DNA of 64,000 nucleotides, taken from contig NZ_AP022563.1 of assembly GCF_010726645.1 (NCBI RefSeq), forward strand, positions 4,340,001 through 4,404,000, read 5' to 3'. The stretch comes from Mycolicibacterium duvalii. GTDB lineage: Bacteria; Actinomycetota; Actinomycetes; Mycobacteriales; Mycobacteriaceae. This document shows, piece after piece, positions 41,658-50,936 of this stretch. Each line of letters opens with the position of its first letter. Position 1 is the stretch's first letter. The notes under the pieces are model-generated. The model did not search any database and was not told the origin of the DNA. It saw only the letters and a program-made list of their open reading frames with translations. A program made the translations under genes and the position numbers.

Positions 41658-42437
41658 ATGTACCCCGAGGAACGTCAGCAGGCGATCGCCTCGCTGGTGC
41701 TGGCCAAGGGGCGCGCCTCGGTGACCGAACTGGCCGAGGCCTACGACGTCACCACCGAGACGGTGCGCCGCGACCTGGCCGTCCTGGATAAGGCCGGCAT
41801 CGTGCGCCGGGTGCACGGCGGCGCCGTCCCGGTGCGCGCGCTGCATCTCGTCGAGCCCGGGGTCGGCGAACGCGACACCACGCGCGCCGAGCACAAGGAC
41901 GCCATCGCCGCCGCGGCCACCGACTTCTTCCCGCTCGCCGGGACCACCGTGCTGCTCGACGCCGGCACCACCACCATGCGCATCGCCGCCCACCTGCCGA
42001 CCGACCGCGAACTGCTGGTCGTCACCAACTCGGTGCCGATCGCCGCCCGGCTGGCCACCGTGCCGACGGTGTCGCTGCAGCTGCTGGGCGGCCGGGTGCG
42101 CGGCGTGACCCAGGCCGCGGTCGGCGAACAGGCGCTGCGGGTGCTCGACACCCTGCGCGTGGACATCGCGTTCATCGGCACCAACGCGCTGAGCGTGCGC
42201 CACGGGCTGTCCACCCCCGACAGCGAGGAGGCCGCCGTCAAGCGGGCCATGGTGGCTGCGGCCAACTACGTCGTGGTGGCCGCGGACTCCTCCAAGGTGG
42301 GCCGCGAGGACTTCGTCAGCTTCGCCCCGATCAGCAGCGTCGACACCCTCATCACCGACCCCGAGATCAGTACCGCCGACCGCGCCGAGCTCACCGAGCA
42401 CGGCGTCGAGGTCATCTGCGCAGGAGGCCAGCAGTGA
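41658..42437 (+). CDS. fruR: DeoR-family regulator of the fructose operon
   Basis: A 259-aa DeoR regulator. The N-terminal helix-turn-helix is YPEERQQAIASLVLAKGRASVTELAEAYDVTTETVRRDLAVLDKAGIVRRVHGGA; the C-terminal sugar-phosphate domain includes DAGTTTMRIAAHLP, TNSVPIAARL and the DSSKVGREDF end, all DeoR-typical. The ligand is probably fructose-1-phosphate or a related sugar phosphate. ATG at 41658 with GGAGAG nearby; the open frame upstream crosses the promoter. fruK starts within its stop (GTGA). It should sense FruA product and derepress the operon. Confidence 0.9.
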   Translation: MYPEERQQAIASLVLAKGRASVTELAEAYDVTTETVRRDLAVLDKAGIVRRVHGGAVPVRALHLVEPGVGERDTTRAEHKDAIAAAATDFFPLAGTTVLLDAGTTTMRIAAHLPTDRELLVVTNSVPIAARLATVPTVSLQLLGGRVRGVTQAAVGEQALRVLDTLRVDIAFIGTNALSVRHGLSTPDSEEAAVKRAMVAAANYVVVAADSSKVGREDFVSFAPISSVDTLITDPEISTADRAELTEHGVEVICAGGQQ

Positions 42438-43411
42438 TCGTCACCGTCACGCCGAACCCGAGCATCGACCGCACGGTCACGCTGCCCTCGGCGCTCACCC
42501 GCGGGGCGGTGCATCGCGTCACGTCGGTAACCAGCCAGGCCGGCGGCAAGGGTGTCAACGTCGCCCGCGCGCTGACGCTGGCCGGTCTCGACGCCGTGGC
42601 GGTGCTGCCGGCGGGCGCCAACGATCCGCTGCTGCCGGCGCTGCAGGCCGCCGCGGTCACCTACCGCGCGGTGCCGACCGCCGAGCCCGCCCGCACCAAC
42701 CTGACCGTGACCGAACCCGACGGCACCACCACCAAGATCAACGAGCCGGGCGCGGAGTTGACCCCAGCGACGCTGGCCGCGCTGACCGACGCCGTGCTCG
42801 AGGCCGCGCGCGACGCCGACTGGCTGGTGATGTCGGGGTCGCTGCCGCCGGGGATGCCGGACTCCTGGTACGCCGAGGTGGTCGCGCAGCTGGCCGGCGC
42901 CCGCTGCCGCGTGGCGGTGGACACCTCCGACGCACCGCTGGCCGCGCTGGTCGCCGGCCTCGACCGCGGCGCGCCCGACCTGATCAAGCCCAACGCCGAA
43001 GAGCTCGCCGGCGTGCTCGGCCAGTCCGCTCAGGAACTGGAAGACGCCGTGGCGCAAGGTGATCCGGAGCCCGTCGTGCACGCAGCACGGCGCCTGACCG
43101 ACCGCGGCATCGGCGCGGTGCTGGCCACCCTCGGCGCGGCCGGTGCGGTGCTGGTCGACCCGGACGGGGCGTGGCTGGCCACGCCGCCGCCCATCGTGCC
43201 GCGCAGCACGGTCGGCGCGGGTGACTCGTCGCTGGCCGGGTACGTGCGCGCCGAGGTCGGCGGCGCGGCCCCGCCCGAACGGCTGCGGATGGCGGTGGCC
43301 TACGGCAGCGCCGCGGCCGCGCTGCCGGGCACCGCGCTGCCCGGCCCCGCTGAACTCGACCTCGATGCCGTTGCGGTATCGCCGATTTCCCCGATCCGTG
43401 CTTCCCGCTAG
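42434..43411 (+). CDS. fruK: 1-Phosphofructokinase
   Basis: A 325-aa PfkB-family kinase that turns fructose-1-phosphate into fructose-1,6-bisphosphate with ATP. The N-terminal TPNPSIDRTVTLP and the signature SQAGGKGVNVARALTLAG are typical of FruK/LacC, and the C-terminal VGAGDSSLAGYVRAE holds the catalytic Asp. GTG at 42434 is preceded by AGGAGG and overlaps the fruR stop as GTGA, so it is coupled to fruR. It acts after FruA in the pathway. Confidence 0.94.
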   Translation: MIVTVTPNPSIDRTVTLPSALTRGAVHRVTSVTSQAGGKGVNVARALTLAGLDAVAVLPAGANDPLLPALQAAAVTYRAVPTAEPARTNLTVTEPDGTTTKINEPGAELTPATLAALTDAVLEAARDADWLVMSGSLPPGMPDSWYAEVVAQLAGARCRVAVDTSDAPLAALVAGLDRGAPDLIKPNAEELAGVLGQSAQELEDAVAQGDPEPVVHAARRLTDRGIGAVLATLGAAGAVLVDPDGAWLATPPPIVPRSTVGAGDSSLAGYVRAEVGGAAPPERLRMAVAYGSAAAALPGTALPGPAELDLDAVAVSPISPIRASR

Positions 43412-43434
43412 CACCGAACAACGAAGGTAATGCG

Positions 43435-45432
43435 ATGACAAGCTCCACCCCCACCACGCCGATCATCACCGAGGACCTGGTGCTGCTCGACGTCGGCGTC
43501 GACGGCGACAAGGAAGCCGTCATCGCCCGGCTCACCGAGAGCCTGGCCGGCGCCGGCCGCACCAGCGACGCCGACGGCCTGCTCGGCGCGGCGATGACCC
43601 GCGAGGGCCAGTCGGCCACCGGGCTGCCCGGCGGCATCGCGATCCCGCACTGCCGCTCCCCCTTCGTCGACACCCCGACCATCGGGTTCGCCCGCCTGCA
43701 GCCCGGCGTCGACTTCGGCGCCCCGGACGGACCGGCCGATCTGGTGTTCCTGATCGCCGCGCCCGAATCCGGCGGCCAGGACCACATGAAGCTGCTCTCC
43801 AGCCTGGCGCGGGCGTTGGTGCGCAAGGACTTCGTCGCATCCCTGCGCGAGGCCGCCACCACGGGTGAGGTCGTCGAGCTGGTCGACGGCGTGGTCAACC
43901 CGGCCCCCGCCACCGCCCCGGCGGCCGCAGCGGCCGAGCAACCGAAGCCCGCCCCGAAGGCGAAGAAGACCATCGTCGCGATCACCGCCTGCCCGACCGG
44001 CATCGCGCACACCTACATGGCCGCCGATGCGCTGACCGCCGCGGCCAAGGACGCCGACGTGACGCTGGCCGTGGAGACCCAGGGCTCCTCGGGCAGCACC
44101 CCGCTGCCGGCCGACACCATCGCCGGGGCCGACGCCGTCATCTTCGCCACCGACGTCGGCGTCAAGGACCGGGGCCGCTTCGCCGGGAAGCCGGTGGTGG
44201 CGTCCGGGGTCAAGCGCGCCATCAACGAGCCGGCCAAGATGATCGCCGAAGCCGTTGCCGCAGCCGACAATCCGAACGCGGCGCGGGTCGAGGGGTCCGG
44301 CGCCGACGCGGCCGAGGCACCGTCGGGCAACGTCGGCTGGGGTACCCGCACCCGCCAGATCCTGCTCACCGGCGTCAGCTACATGATCCCGTTCGTCGCC
44401 GCGGGCGGTCTGCTGATCGCGCTGGGCTTCCTGTTCGCCGGCTACGAGATCGCCGACACCGGCAACGACATCGCGCTGAACAACTCGCTGACCAACCTGC
44501 CGCCGGGCGGCTTCCTCGAGTACCTGGGGGCGATCCTGTTCACGCTGGGCAGTTTGGCGTTCAGCTTCCTGGTGCCCGCGCTGGCCGGCTACATCTCGTT
44601 CGCGATCGCCGACCGGCCCGGCATCGCGCCCGGCTTCACCGCCGGCGCACTGGCGGTGTTCGTCGGCGGCGGCTTCATCGGCGGCATCGTCGGCGGCGTG
44701 ATCGCCGGCTTCGCCGCGCTGTGGATCTCCAACATCAAAGTGCCGCAATGGTTCCGCGGCCTGATGCCGGTGGTGATCACCCCGCTGTTCGCGTCGCTGG
44801 CCGTCGGCCTGATCATGTTCTTCCTGGTGGGCCGCCCGCTGGCCTGGGTCAACACCAGCCTCACCGACTGGCTCAACGGCATGTCCGGTGCGTCGGCGGT
44901 GCTGCTCGGGGTCATCCTCGGGCTGATGATGTGCTTCGACCTGGGCGGCCCGGTCAACAAGGCGGCCTACGCGTTCGCCACCGCCGGGCTGGCCGCGGCC
45001 ACCACCGCGTCGTTCGAGATCATGGCCACCGTGATGGCCGCGGGCATGGTGCCGCCGCTGGCGATGGCGCTGGCCACCACCGTCCGGCCCGGCCTGTTCA
45101 GCGAGCCCGAACGCGAGAACGGCCGCGCCGCCTGGCTTCTGGGCGCATCGTTCATCTCCGAGGGCGCCATCCCGTTCGCCGCGGCCGACCCGCTGCGCGT
45201 CATCCCGTCGATGATGTTCGGCGGCGCGGTCACCGGCGCGCTGTGCATGGCGTTCGGCGCCACCTCGCGGGCCCCGCACGGCGGCATCTTCGTGCTGTTC
45301 GCCATCGACAACAAGCTCGGCTTCGTCATCGCGCTGGTGGCCGGCACCATCGCCGCCGCGCTGGCCGTGGTGGCCGCCAAGCAGTTCATCAAACCCGGCG
45401 CCAAGTCCGAACCCGAACCCGGCGCCGCCTGA
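43435..45432 (+). CDS. fruA: Fructose-specific PTS transporter, EIIABC fused
   Basis: A 665-aa permease with three functions in one chain. The IIA domain (1-150) has the phospho-His H72 in GIAIPHC, an Ala/Pro linker (about 155-180) follows, the IIB domain has the phospho-Cys C186 in ITACPTGIAHTYM, and the IIC domain (from about 300 to the end) has eight or more membrane helices. It imports fructose as fructose-1-phosphate. ATG at 43435 with GAAGG upstream, 24 bases after fruK. The C-terminal tail is short and Pro-rich. Confidence 0.95.
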   Translation: MTSSTPTTPIITEDLVLLDVGVDGDKEAVIARLTESLAGAGRTSDADGLLGAAMTREGQSATGLPGGIAIPHCRSPFVDTPTIGFARLQPGVDFGAPDGPADLVFLIAAPESGGQDHMKLLSSLARALVRKDFVASLREAATTGEVVELVDGVVNPAPATAPAAAAAEQPKPAPKAKKTIVAITACPTGIAHTYMAADALTAAAKDADVTLAVETQGSSGSTPLPADTIAGADAVIFATDVGVKDRGRFAGKPVVASGVKRAINEPAKMIAEAVAAADNPNAARVEGSGADAAEAPSGNVGWGTRTRQILLTGVSYMIPFVAAGGLLIALGFLFAGYEIADTGNDIALNNSLTNLPPGGFLEYLGAILFTLGSLAFSFLVPALAGYISFAIADRPGIAPGFTAGALAVFVGGGFIGGIVGGVIAGFAALWISNIKVPQWFRGLMPVVITPLFASLAVGLIMFFLVGRPLAWVNTSLTDWLNGMSGASAVLLGVILGLMMCFDLGGPVNKAAYAFATAGLAAATTASFEIMATVMAAGMVPPLAMALATTVRPGLFSEPERENGRAAWLLGASFISEGAIPFAAADPLRVIPSMMFGGAVTGALCMAFGATSRAPHGGIFVLFAIDNKLGFVIALVAGTIAAALAVVAAKQFIKPGAKSEPEPGAA

Positions 45433-45475
45433 CCGTCCCGTCCGAATCACCCACCGAAGAAACAGAGGAGAACCC

Positions 45476-45733
45476 ATGCCCACCAAGACCGTCATCGTCG
45501 GCTCGGCCATCGGACTGCACGCCCGGCCCGCGGCGATCATCGCCGAAGCCGTCGTTGAGGCCGGAGTGCCCGTCACGCTGTCGATGGACGGCGGTGAGCC
45601 CGTCGACGCCGGCTCGGCCCTGATGATCATGACGCTGGGTGCCGGCAACGGCGCCGAGGTCACCGTCGCCTCCGACGACGAAGCCGCGCTGAACAAGGTC
45701 GCCGAGCTGGTGCAGCAGGACCTCGACGCCTGA
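45476..45733 (+). CDS. ptsH: Phosphocarrier protein HPr
   Basis: An 85-aa HPr that shuttles phosphate from enzyme I to FruA. The active His15 lies in AIGLHARPAA, the typical start, and a Ser at about 47 (AGSALMIMTLG) is at the regulatory position known from Firmicutes; whether it is used here is unknown. ATG at 45476 preceded by GAGGAG. It is the last gene of the fruR-fruK-fruA-ptsH run, 43 bases after fruA. A hairpin overlaps its stop. Confidence 0.94.
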   Translation: MPTKTVIVGSAIGLHARPAAIIAEAVVEAGVPVTLSMDGGEPVDAGSALMIMTLGAGNGAEVTVASDDEAALNKVAELVQQDLDA

Positions 45734-45750
45734 GCGCGGGATCACGCGCT
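45733..45750 (+). terminator. Possible terminator hairpin after ptsH
   Basis: AGCGCG (45733-45738) pairs with CGCGCT (45745-45750) around GGATCA. An alternative stem, TGAGC with GCTCA, surrounds it. There is no T-run, which is usual for mycobacterial termination. It precedes a 179-base gap before mycP1 that shows no other gene; the gap probably holds the mycP1 promoter, but I see no convincing -10. Confidence 0.35.
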
Positions 45751-45929
45751 GGTGTCGGCTCAGAAAGAAAGCGGTGAGACCCCCCGCCCAGCACCCTTAA
45801 GCTTGCCGATGTGCTGCCGACGCAGACCCTTGACGTAGCTGTTTGCGCTGCTCGTGGGGGTGCCTGGAGTTTGCTGATCACGGCTCGGCACACTGTCCGC
45901 AGTGGGATTTTGGCAGGGGGTGACATCGG

Positions 45930-47276
45930 ATGCGGCGTATAGGGGGCGTGCTCGCCGCGTTGCTCCTGATGGTGCTCTACGCGACGCCGGCAGCAGCGAT
46001 CGAGCCGCCCGTCATCGATCCGGCGGCGATTCCACCGGACGAGACCGGACCCGACCAGCCGATGGAGCAACGACGCGTCTGTGCGGCCCCGACGGTCTTT
46101 CCGGACTCCAACTTCGCAGACCGGCCCTGGGCCAATGACTACCTGCGCATTCCGGACGCCCACCGGTTCGCCACCGGCGCCGGGATCACCGTCGCGGTCA
46201 TCGACACCGGTGTCAACGGGTCCGCGCGGGTGCCCGCCGAGCCGGGCGGGGATTTCGTCGACCAGGGCGGCAACGGCATGTCCGACTGCGACGCGCACGG
46301 CACCCTGACCGCTGCGGTCATCGCAGGCCGGCCCGCCCCGACCGACGCGTTCGTCGGCGTGGCGCCCGACGCACGCATCCTGTCCTTGCGCCAGACCTCC
46401 GACAGCTTCCAGCCGGTCGGCACCCGTACCGATCCCAACGACCCCAACAGCACCCGCACCGCGGGTTCGCTGCGCAGCCTGGCGCGCGCGATCGTGCATG
46501 CCGCCAATCTGGGCGCCCAGGTCATCAACATCAGCGAGGCGGCGTGCTACAAGACCACTCGGCCGATCGACGAGCACGCGGTCGGGGCGGCGATCAACCA
46601 TGCCGTCAACGTCAAGGGCGCGGTGATCGTCGTGGCCGCCGGCAACACCGGCGGCGACTGCACGCAGAACCCGCCGCCCGACCCGGCCGTCCCGGCGGAT
46701 CCGCGGGGTTGGCAGGAAGTTTCGTCGATCGTGTCGCCGGCGTGGTACTCGCCGTTGGTGTTGACCGTCGGCAGCATCGCTCCCAATGGAGCGCCGAGTG
46801 GATTCTCGATGCACGGACCGTGGGTGGGCGCGGCGGCGCCGGGCGAGAACCTGGTGGCTCTGGGTTACGACGGCAACCCGGTCAACGCTCTGCAGGGTGA
46901 GGATGGGCCGATCCCGATCGCCGGTACCTCGTTCTCCGCGGCCTACGTCTCCGGCTTGGCTGCCCTGGTGCGCCAACGCTTTCCGGAGCTCACTGCCGCT
47001 CAGGTGATCAACCGGATCACCGCGACCGCACGCCATCCCGGCGGTGGTGTCGACAACAGCGTGGGCGCCGGAGTGATCGACCCGGTTGCCGCGCTGACGT
47101 GGGAGGTCCCCGCCGGTCCCGCCCAGGTGCCCTACCAGGTCAAGGCGATCCCTCCACCGGTGCAGGTCCCGGCGCCCGACCGCACCCCGATCACCATGGT
47201 GGTCGTCGTCAGTGTGGCGGTCGCGCTCGTTCTCGGCCTGGGTGCGTTGGCACGAAGGGCGCTGAGGCGCCGATGA
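45930..47276 (+). CDS. mycP1: Mycosin-1, membrane-anchored subtilisin-like protease of ESX-1
   Basis: A 448-aa serine protease needed for ESX-1 secretion and for trimming EspB. A signal peptide (1-23) is followed by the catalytic domain with D92 (VAVIDTG), H123 (DAHGTLTAAV), N239 (AAGNTGG) and S334 (AGTSFSAA), and a C-terminal membrane helix (about 422-441). The ATG at 45930 has GGGGG upstream. Length and anchor match M. tuberculosis MycP1 (446 aa). eccE1 overlaps it by four bases (ATGA). Confidence 0.96.
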   Translation: MRRIGGVLAALLLMVLYATPAAAIEPPVIDPAAIPPDETGPDQPMEQRRVCAAPTVFPDSNFADRPWANDYLRIPDAHRFATGAGITVAVIDTGVNGSARVPAEPGGDFVDQGGNGMSDCDAHGTLTAAVIAGRPAPTDAFVGVAPDARILSLRQTSDSFQPVGTRTDPNDPNSTRTAGSLRSLARAIVHAANLGAQVINISEAACYKTTRPIDEHAVGAAINHAVNVKGAVIVVAAGNTGGDCTQNPPPDPAVPADPRGWQEVSSIVSPAWYSPLVLTVGSIAPNGAPSGFSMHGPWVGAAAPGENLVALGYDGNPVNALQGEDGPIPIAGTSFSAAYVSGLAALVRQRFPELTAAQVINRITATARHPGGGVDNSVGAGVIDPVAALTWEVPAGPAQVPYQVKAIPPPVQVPAPDRTPITMVVVVSVAVALVLGLGALARRALRRR

Positions 47277-48670
47277 GAAGTCTGCTGTCGTTCTTCGGTG
47301 TGCGCTTCTCCACCGGGCATGCCGTCGGTGCGGCGGTGCTGATTCCCGCGTGCATCCTGGTGTTCGCCGCGGTGGACCTGCTGTGGCTCGGGGTCACCCT
47401 GGCAGTGCTGATCGGGCTTGCCGCGCTGGTGACCGTCCGTGGCCGCCGGGTCACCGGATGGCTGGCCGCCCTGTTCGCCTGGCGTCGTCGGCACCGCCAG
47501 CCCCCGCCGGCGCCGTCGGAAGCTGCGGTCGGCGCGACCGTCGTCCCGGCCGATCACGTCGCCGTGCGGTGGCACGGCGACCACCTGGTGTCGGTCATCG
47601 AATTGGTTCCCCGTCCGTTCACTCCGACGGTGATCGTCAACGGCGCAGCCTTCACCGACGACGTGATTTACACCGGGTTGGTCGAGGAGCTTCTGCACGC
47701 GTACTGCCCGGACCTGCGCGCCGACGTGGTCTCGGCCGGGTATCGCGTCGGCAAGACCGCGCCGTCGGCGTTGGTGGCTCTCTACGAACAAGTCGTCGGG
47801 CCGTATCCCGCCCCGGCCAGCAGGCGGACGTGGATCGTGTTGAGCGCCGATCCGGAGCACACCCGGAAGTCTGCGGTGCGCCGCGGTGTCGGTGTCGCCG
47901 GGCTGGCCCAGTACCTGGTGTCGTCGACCACACGCATCGCCGACCACCTGGCCGGCCGCGGGATCGACGCACGGCCCGCCCGCAGTTTCGACGACTTCGA
48001 CGGCGCCACCGAGATCAGCTTCGAACGGGAGACGTGGTCGATGGTGAAGGGCCGCAGCACGTTCACCGCGGCCTACACCGCTCCCGGGGGACCCGACGTG
48101 TGGTGGTCAGCGCGCGCCGACCACACGGTCACCCGGGTACGCATCGTCCCGGGCGCGGCGCCGACGGCCACCGTCCTGCTGACCACGCTGGCCAATCCGT
48201 CGACTCCGCGCGGGTTCTCGTGTCTGTACGGCGGGCAGCGGGCCGCCCTGCTGGGCCACAGCCCCGTCACCGACCGTCATCACGAGCTGCCGATCGGCTC
48301 AGCCGGCGTGCTGGTCGGCGAGACGGCGGACCGCTATCCGGTGTACATGCCGTTCGACAATGTCGACAGTTGCATCAACCTCGGTGACGCACGCCTGTTC
48401 ACGCAGTTCGTGGTGCGCTCGACCGCCGCGGGCGCCGAGGTGACACTGGCGCCGCAGTTCCGGGAGTTCGCCGGATACGTCAACGCCCGTGTCGGCCCGG
48501 TCGCCAAAGTGTCGTGGCCCAATGCGACCACCTACCTCGGCTCCCATCCGGGTTTGGGCCGAGTCGTGCTGCGGGACAACTTCATCGCCACCCCCCGGCA
48601 CAAACAGCTGCCGATCCGGCTGATCAATCCCCGGGAGGAAAGCCGCTACCAGATGGTGCTGGAGTCGTGA
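47273..48670 (+). CDS. eccE1: ESX-1 membrane component EccE1
   Basis: A 465-aa peripheral subunit of the ESX-1 membrane complex. Two membrane helices lie at residues 14-60 (AVGAAVLIPACILVFAAVDLLWLG, VTLAVLIGLAALVTV) and a soluble domain with RRGVGVAGLAQYLVSSTTRIADHLAGRG follows. The overlap with mycP1 (ATGA) and with espB (GTGA) shows coupled translation. The length matches Rv3882c (462 aa). EccE joins the rim of the complex beside EccB, EccC and EccD. Confidence 0.94.
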   Translation: MRSLLSFFGVRFSTGHAVGAAVLIPACILVFAAVDLLWLGVTLAVLIGLAALVTVRGRRVTGWLAALFAWRRRHRQPPPAPSEAAVGATVVPADHVAVRWHGDHLVSVIELVPRPFTPTVIVNGAAFTDDVIYTGLVEELLHAYCPDLRADVVSAGYRVGKTAPSALVALYEQVVGPYPAPASRRTWIVLSADPEHTRKSAVRRGVGVAGLAQYLVSSTTRIADHLAGRGIDARPARSFDDFDGATEISFERETWSMVKGRSTFTAAYTAPGGPDVWWSARADHTVTRVRIVPGAAPTATVLLTTLANPSTPRGFSCLYGGQRAALLGHSPVTDRHHELPIGSAGVLVGETADRYPVYMPFDNVDSCINLGDARLFTQFVVRSTAAGAEVTLAPQFREFAGYVNARVGPVAKVSWPNATTYLGSHPGLGRVVLRDNFIATPRHKQLPIRLINPREESRYQMVLES

Positions 48671-50259
48671 GCGGCAACGAGGTTCAGGTCGAGCCCGAAG
48701 ACCTGCGTCGCAAGGCCACCCAGATCGAGAGTCTGAGCTGGGGCACCGCTTCGGCGCAGCCGGAGGTGGTGCCGCCGGATGCGCTGCCGGGCAGCGGCGT
48801 GGCAGTGCAGAACCTGGTGGTCAACGCGAAGGCGTTGTGGGCCCACCAGGAGTTCGGCAAAGTCGAAGGGCACCGCCTGGCTCAGACGCTGCGCAACGTC
48901 GCCAACGCCTATGCCCAGGTGGACCAGGCGTCGGCGCAGGACATCAGCACCACGATGGACGGGCCGACGGGCCCACCCCCCGACACCACGGTGTACCCGG
49001 ACTCGGTCACCATTCCTGCGCCCCCGCGCCCCCCGGCGATGCCGATCCCGCGGGGGCAGCCGCCGCCCGACGAGATGCTGTTCCCGCCAGACGTTCAGCG
49101 TGCGCTCGACTCCGGCGATGACGGGGCATCGTTGCGTGCGGCGGCGCAGCTGTGGCGGACCAATGCCCAGACGCTGGAGGGGTCGGCCCAGCAGTTCGAG
49201 GTCAGCAGCGTGCTGTGGGAGGGCGAGGCCGCCGACGCGGCGTATGCCAGGTTCACCAGCTACCGGGACTGGCTGATCGGCCTGGCCGGCAGTTGGAAAC
49301 GGCTCGCCCGCGAAGCCGACCGGATCGCCAGCGCGCACGAACAGGCGCAGGAGGATCACCGCCCGATCGCCGACGAGTATCAGCGACTCAACGATTCCGT
49401 GATGGGGAAACCTTTAGGCCCCAACACTTTTACGACCATGGAACGGATGGCGGAGCTGCAGCGCCAATCGGAAGGACTGCGCAACAACTACGCTCGCGAC
49501 GGCCAGCCCCACCAGATCACGCCCGATGATCCGCCCAACCCGGTCGTGTCAGGCGTGCCGGTGACCGCAGAGGACCACCGGCGTGCCGCCGAACACCGGT
49601 CGTCTCGGACCTCTCTGCGCGACAGCGCATCTCAGGGTGCAGGCGGCGGATCCCGGGAAGGTGGCGGGGCGCCGCGGGCCCCGCGGGACGCCGCAGCGTC
49701 GCCGGATTCCCCGCAACCCTCGGCCGCGCCACCCGCTGCAGGTGAAGGTTCGCCCGGCGGCAGCCCGCAGGGTGGCGGATCGCCCGGCGGAGGATCTGCG
49801 GGCGGACCTCCCGGCGGCGGCGCCCCCAGCGGCGGCGCACTTCCCGGTGGCGGCAAGTCCGAGCCGAGGCTGCCCTACGACCCGTCGCTGCGCCCGGCGG
49901 CCGCCGGTGGTGGCGGCGCCGGTGCGGGTGCCGGCGGTGGTGCCGGTGGCGGTGTGCCCGCCGGGCCGTTGCAGCCCGCGGTCGGGGCCGAGACCGTAGC
50001 ACCGACCCCCGTGGTCGCCCCGGTCGCACCAGCGGCGGCGGGCGGAGCCACCGGAGGCGCCGCGGTGGGTGGCGGAATGGGCGGCATGGCACCGATGATG
50101 CACGGCGGCCAGGGGAATTCCGGGGACAAGAAACGAAACCCTCAGCTCTCCGAGGACGAGGAGCTCTACACCGAGGAGCGGCCCTGGACCGAGCCGGTCA
50201 TCGGCAACCGGCCGCGCCGCCGTGGTGGTCCGGACGACAAGGGGAAGGAATCGCAGTGA
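48667..50259 (+). CDS. espB: ESX-1 secreted protein EspB
   Basis: A 530-aa substrate of ESX-1, longer than EspB of M. tuberculosis (460). The N-terminal PE-PPE-like bundle has the secretion motif YAQVD (about residues 81-85), the WxG-type turn VLWEGEAADAA and an extended helix pair to about 280. The C-terminal region (about 320-490) is low complexity, mainly Gly, Ala and Pro. The conserved end EDEELYTEERPWTEPVIGNR identifies it as EspB. MycP1 cleaves the C-terminal region in the family. GTG at 48667 overlaps the eccE1 stop. Confidence 0.93.
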   Translation: MSGNEVQVEPEDLRRKATQIESLSWGTASAQPEVVPPDALPGSGVAVQNLVVNAKALWAHQEFGKVEGHRLAQTLRNVANAYAQVDQASAQDISTTMDGPTGPPPDTTVYPDSVTIPAPPRPPAMPIPRGQPPPDEMLFPPDVQRALDSGDDGASLRAAAQLWRTNAQTLEGSAQQFEVSSVLWEGEAADAAYARFTSYRDWLIGLAGSWKRLAREADRIASAHEQAQEDHRPIADEYQRLNDSVMGKPLGPNTFTTMERMAELQRQSEGLRNNYARDGQPHQITPDDPPNPVVSGVPVTAEDHRRAAEHRSSRTSLRDSASQGAGGGSREGGGAPRAPRDAAASPDSPQPSAAPPAAGEGSPGGSPQGGGSPGGGSAGGPPGGGAPSGGALPGGGKSEPRLPYDPSLRPAAAGGGGAGAGAGGGAGGGVPAGPLQPAVGAETVAPTPVVAPVAPAAAGGATGGAAVGGGMGGMAPMMHGGQGNSGDKKRNPQLSEDEELYTEERPWTEPVIGNRPRRRGGPDDKGKESQ

Positions 50260-50597
50260 CCGATGACATGCACCCCGAGGTGGCCGCGGTGCTGCGGCAG
50301 GCACGTCGGCTGCAGTCACTGATGGATGAGCAGCTCGAGAAAATGGCCTCCGGTTCGTTCACCGCATCCGACGAGGACGAAACGGTGGAGGTGACCCTCA
50401 ACGGACACCAGTGGATCAAGGATGTCCATATCCAAGACGGGTTGCTGCGACTCGGCTCCGAGACCGTCGAGTACCGCGTCAACGAGGCGCTACACCGAGC
50501 CAACGCGGAGGCGTCTGCTGCCATCGACGCCGACCGGGAGCGAATCGACACGGTGGTCGCCGAAATCACCGCCGAACTCTCCGACGATCAACGCTGA
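50256..50597 (+). CDS. espL: EspL, YbaB/EbfC-like ESX-1 accessory protein
   Basis: A 113-aa cytosolic protein of the YbaB fold (Rv3880c is 115 aa). An N-terminal helix AAVLRQARRLQSLMDEQLEKMASG is followed by a beta-sheet with EVTLNGHQWIKDVHIQDG and a long C-terminal helix. It supports stability of EspE/EspF-like substrates in other mycobacteria. GTG at 50256 overlaps the espB stop (GTGA). In M. tuberculosis espL also lies next to espB. It ends 12 bases before the convergent EspC-like gene. Confidence 0.9.
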   Translation: MTDDMHPEVAAVLRQARRLQSLMDEQLEKMASGSFTASDEDETVEVTLNGHQWIKDVHIQDGLLRLGSETVEYRVNEALHRANAEASAAIDADRERIDTVVAEITAELSDDQR

Positions 50598-50609
50598 AGA
50601 TCCTGGTCG

Positions 50610-50927
50610 TCAGCGGGAGGCGGGCGGCGGAATGTCGACACCGCGGATCTGCTCGCCGGAGCGGGTGTCGGTCTGCTCGTACTGCGCCGCCGCGTCATGG
50701 AGTTTTGCCCCGTAGCCGCGGGCGCCGCTGACGAGCGCCGACACCTGCGTCGCGACGGTGTCCCGGGCGTTCTGACAGGCCGACGCCGTCTGCAACGCCG
50801 GTACCGCCGCGGCCGCATCACCCAATGGCGCATCAGGCTGGCTCGCTGCCAGTCGATCCGCGGCGGCGGCGAACGCGCCGCCGACCGTGCGTAATTCGTC
50901 GGTATTGACCCTGAGCCTGCCGCCCAT
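50610..50927 (-). CDS. Short EspC/EspJ-like ESX-1 associated protein
   Basis: A 105-aa helical protein. It begins RLRVNTDELRTVGGAFAAAADRLA and continues to ALVSGARGYGAKLHDAAAQYEQTDTRSGEQI, with a YEQTD secretion-type motif (Y-x3-D) at the end of the second helix. This is the pattern of the EspC/DUF2580 group and of the N-terminal domain of EspJ (280 aa in M. tuberculosis), but the long Pro/Gly C-terminus of EspJ is missing. It starts 9 bases after the eccD1 stop, in the same direction, exactly where espJ lies in M. tuberculosis. A secreted ESX-1 substrate is likely. Confidence 0.75.
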   Translation of the reverse strand: MGGRLRVNTDELRTVGGAFAAAADRLAASQPDAPLGDAAAAVPALQTASACQNARDTVATQVSALVSGARGYGAKLHDAAAQYEQTDTRSGEQIRGVDIPPPASR

Positions 50928-50936
50928 CAGACCGCC

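Noticed and set aside
41550..42401. N-terminal extension of the ptsI frame to 844 codons
   Set aside because: It would cross the promoter gap and fruR on the other strand; enzyme I proteins are about 560 residues as given by the ATG at 41549.
42266..43441. 391-codon minus-strand frame opposite fruK
   Set aside because: Shadow of fruK, low complexity and without motifs.
49600..50100. Gly/Pro-rich repeats in espB considered as a DNA repeat array
   Set aside because: They are irregular GGN and CCN codon runs of the EspB low-complexity region, with no fixed unit or spacer.
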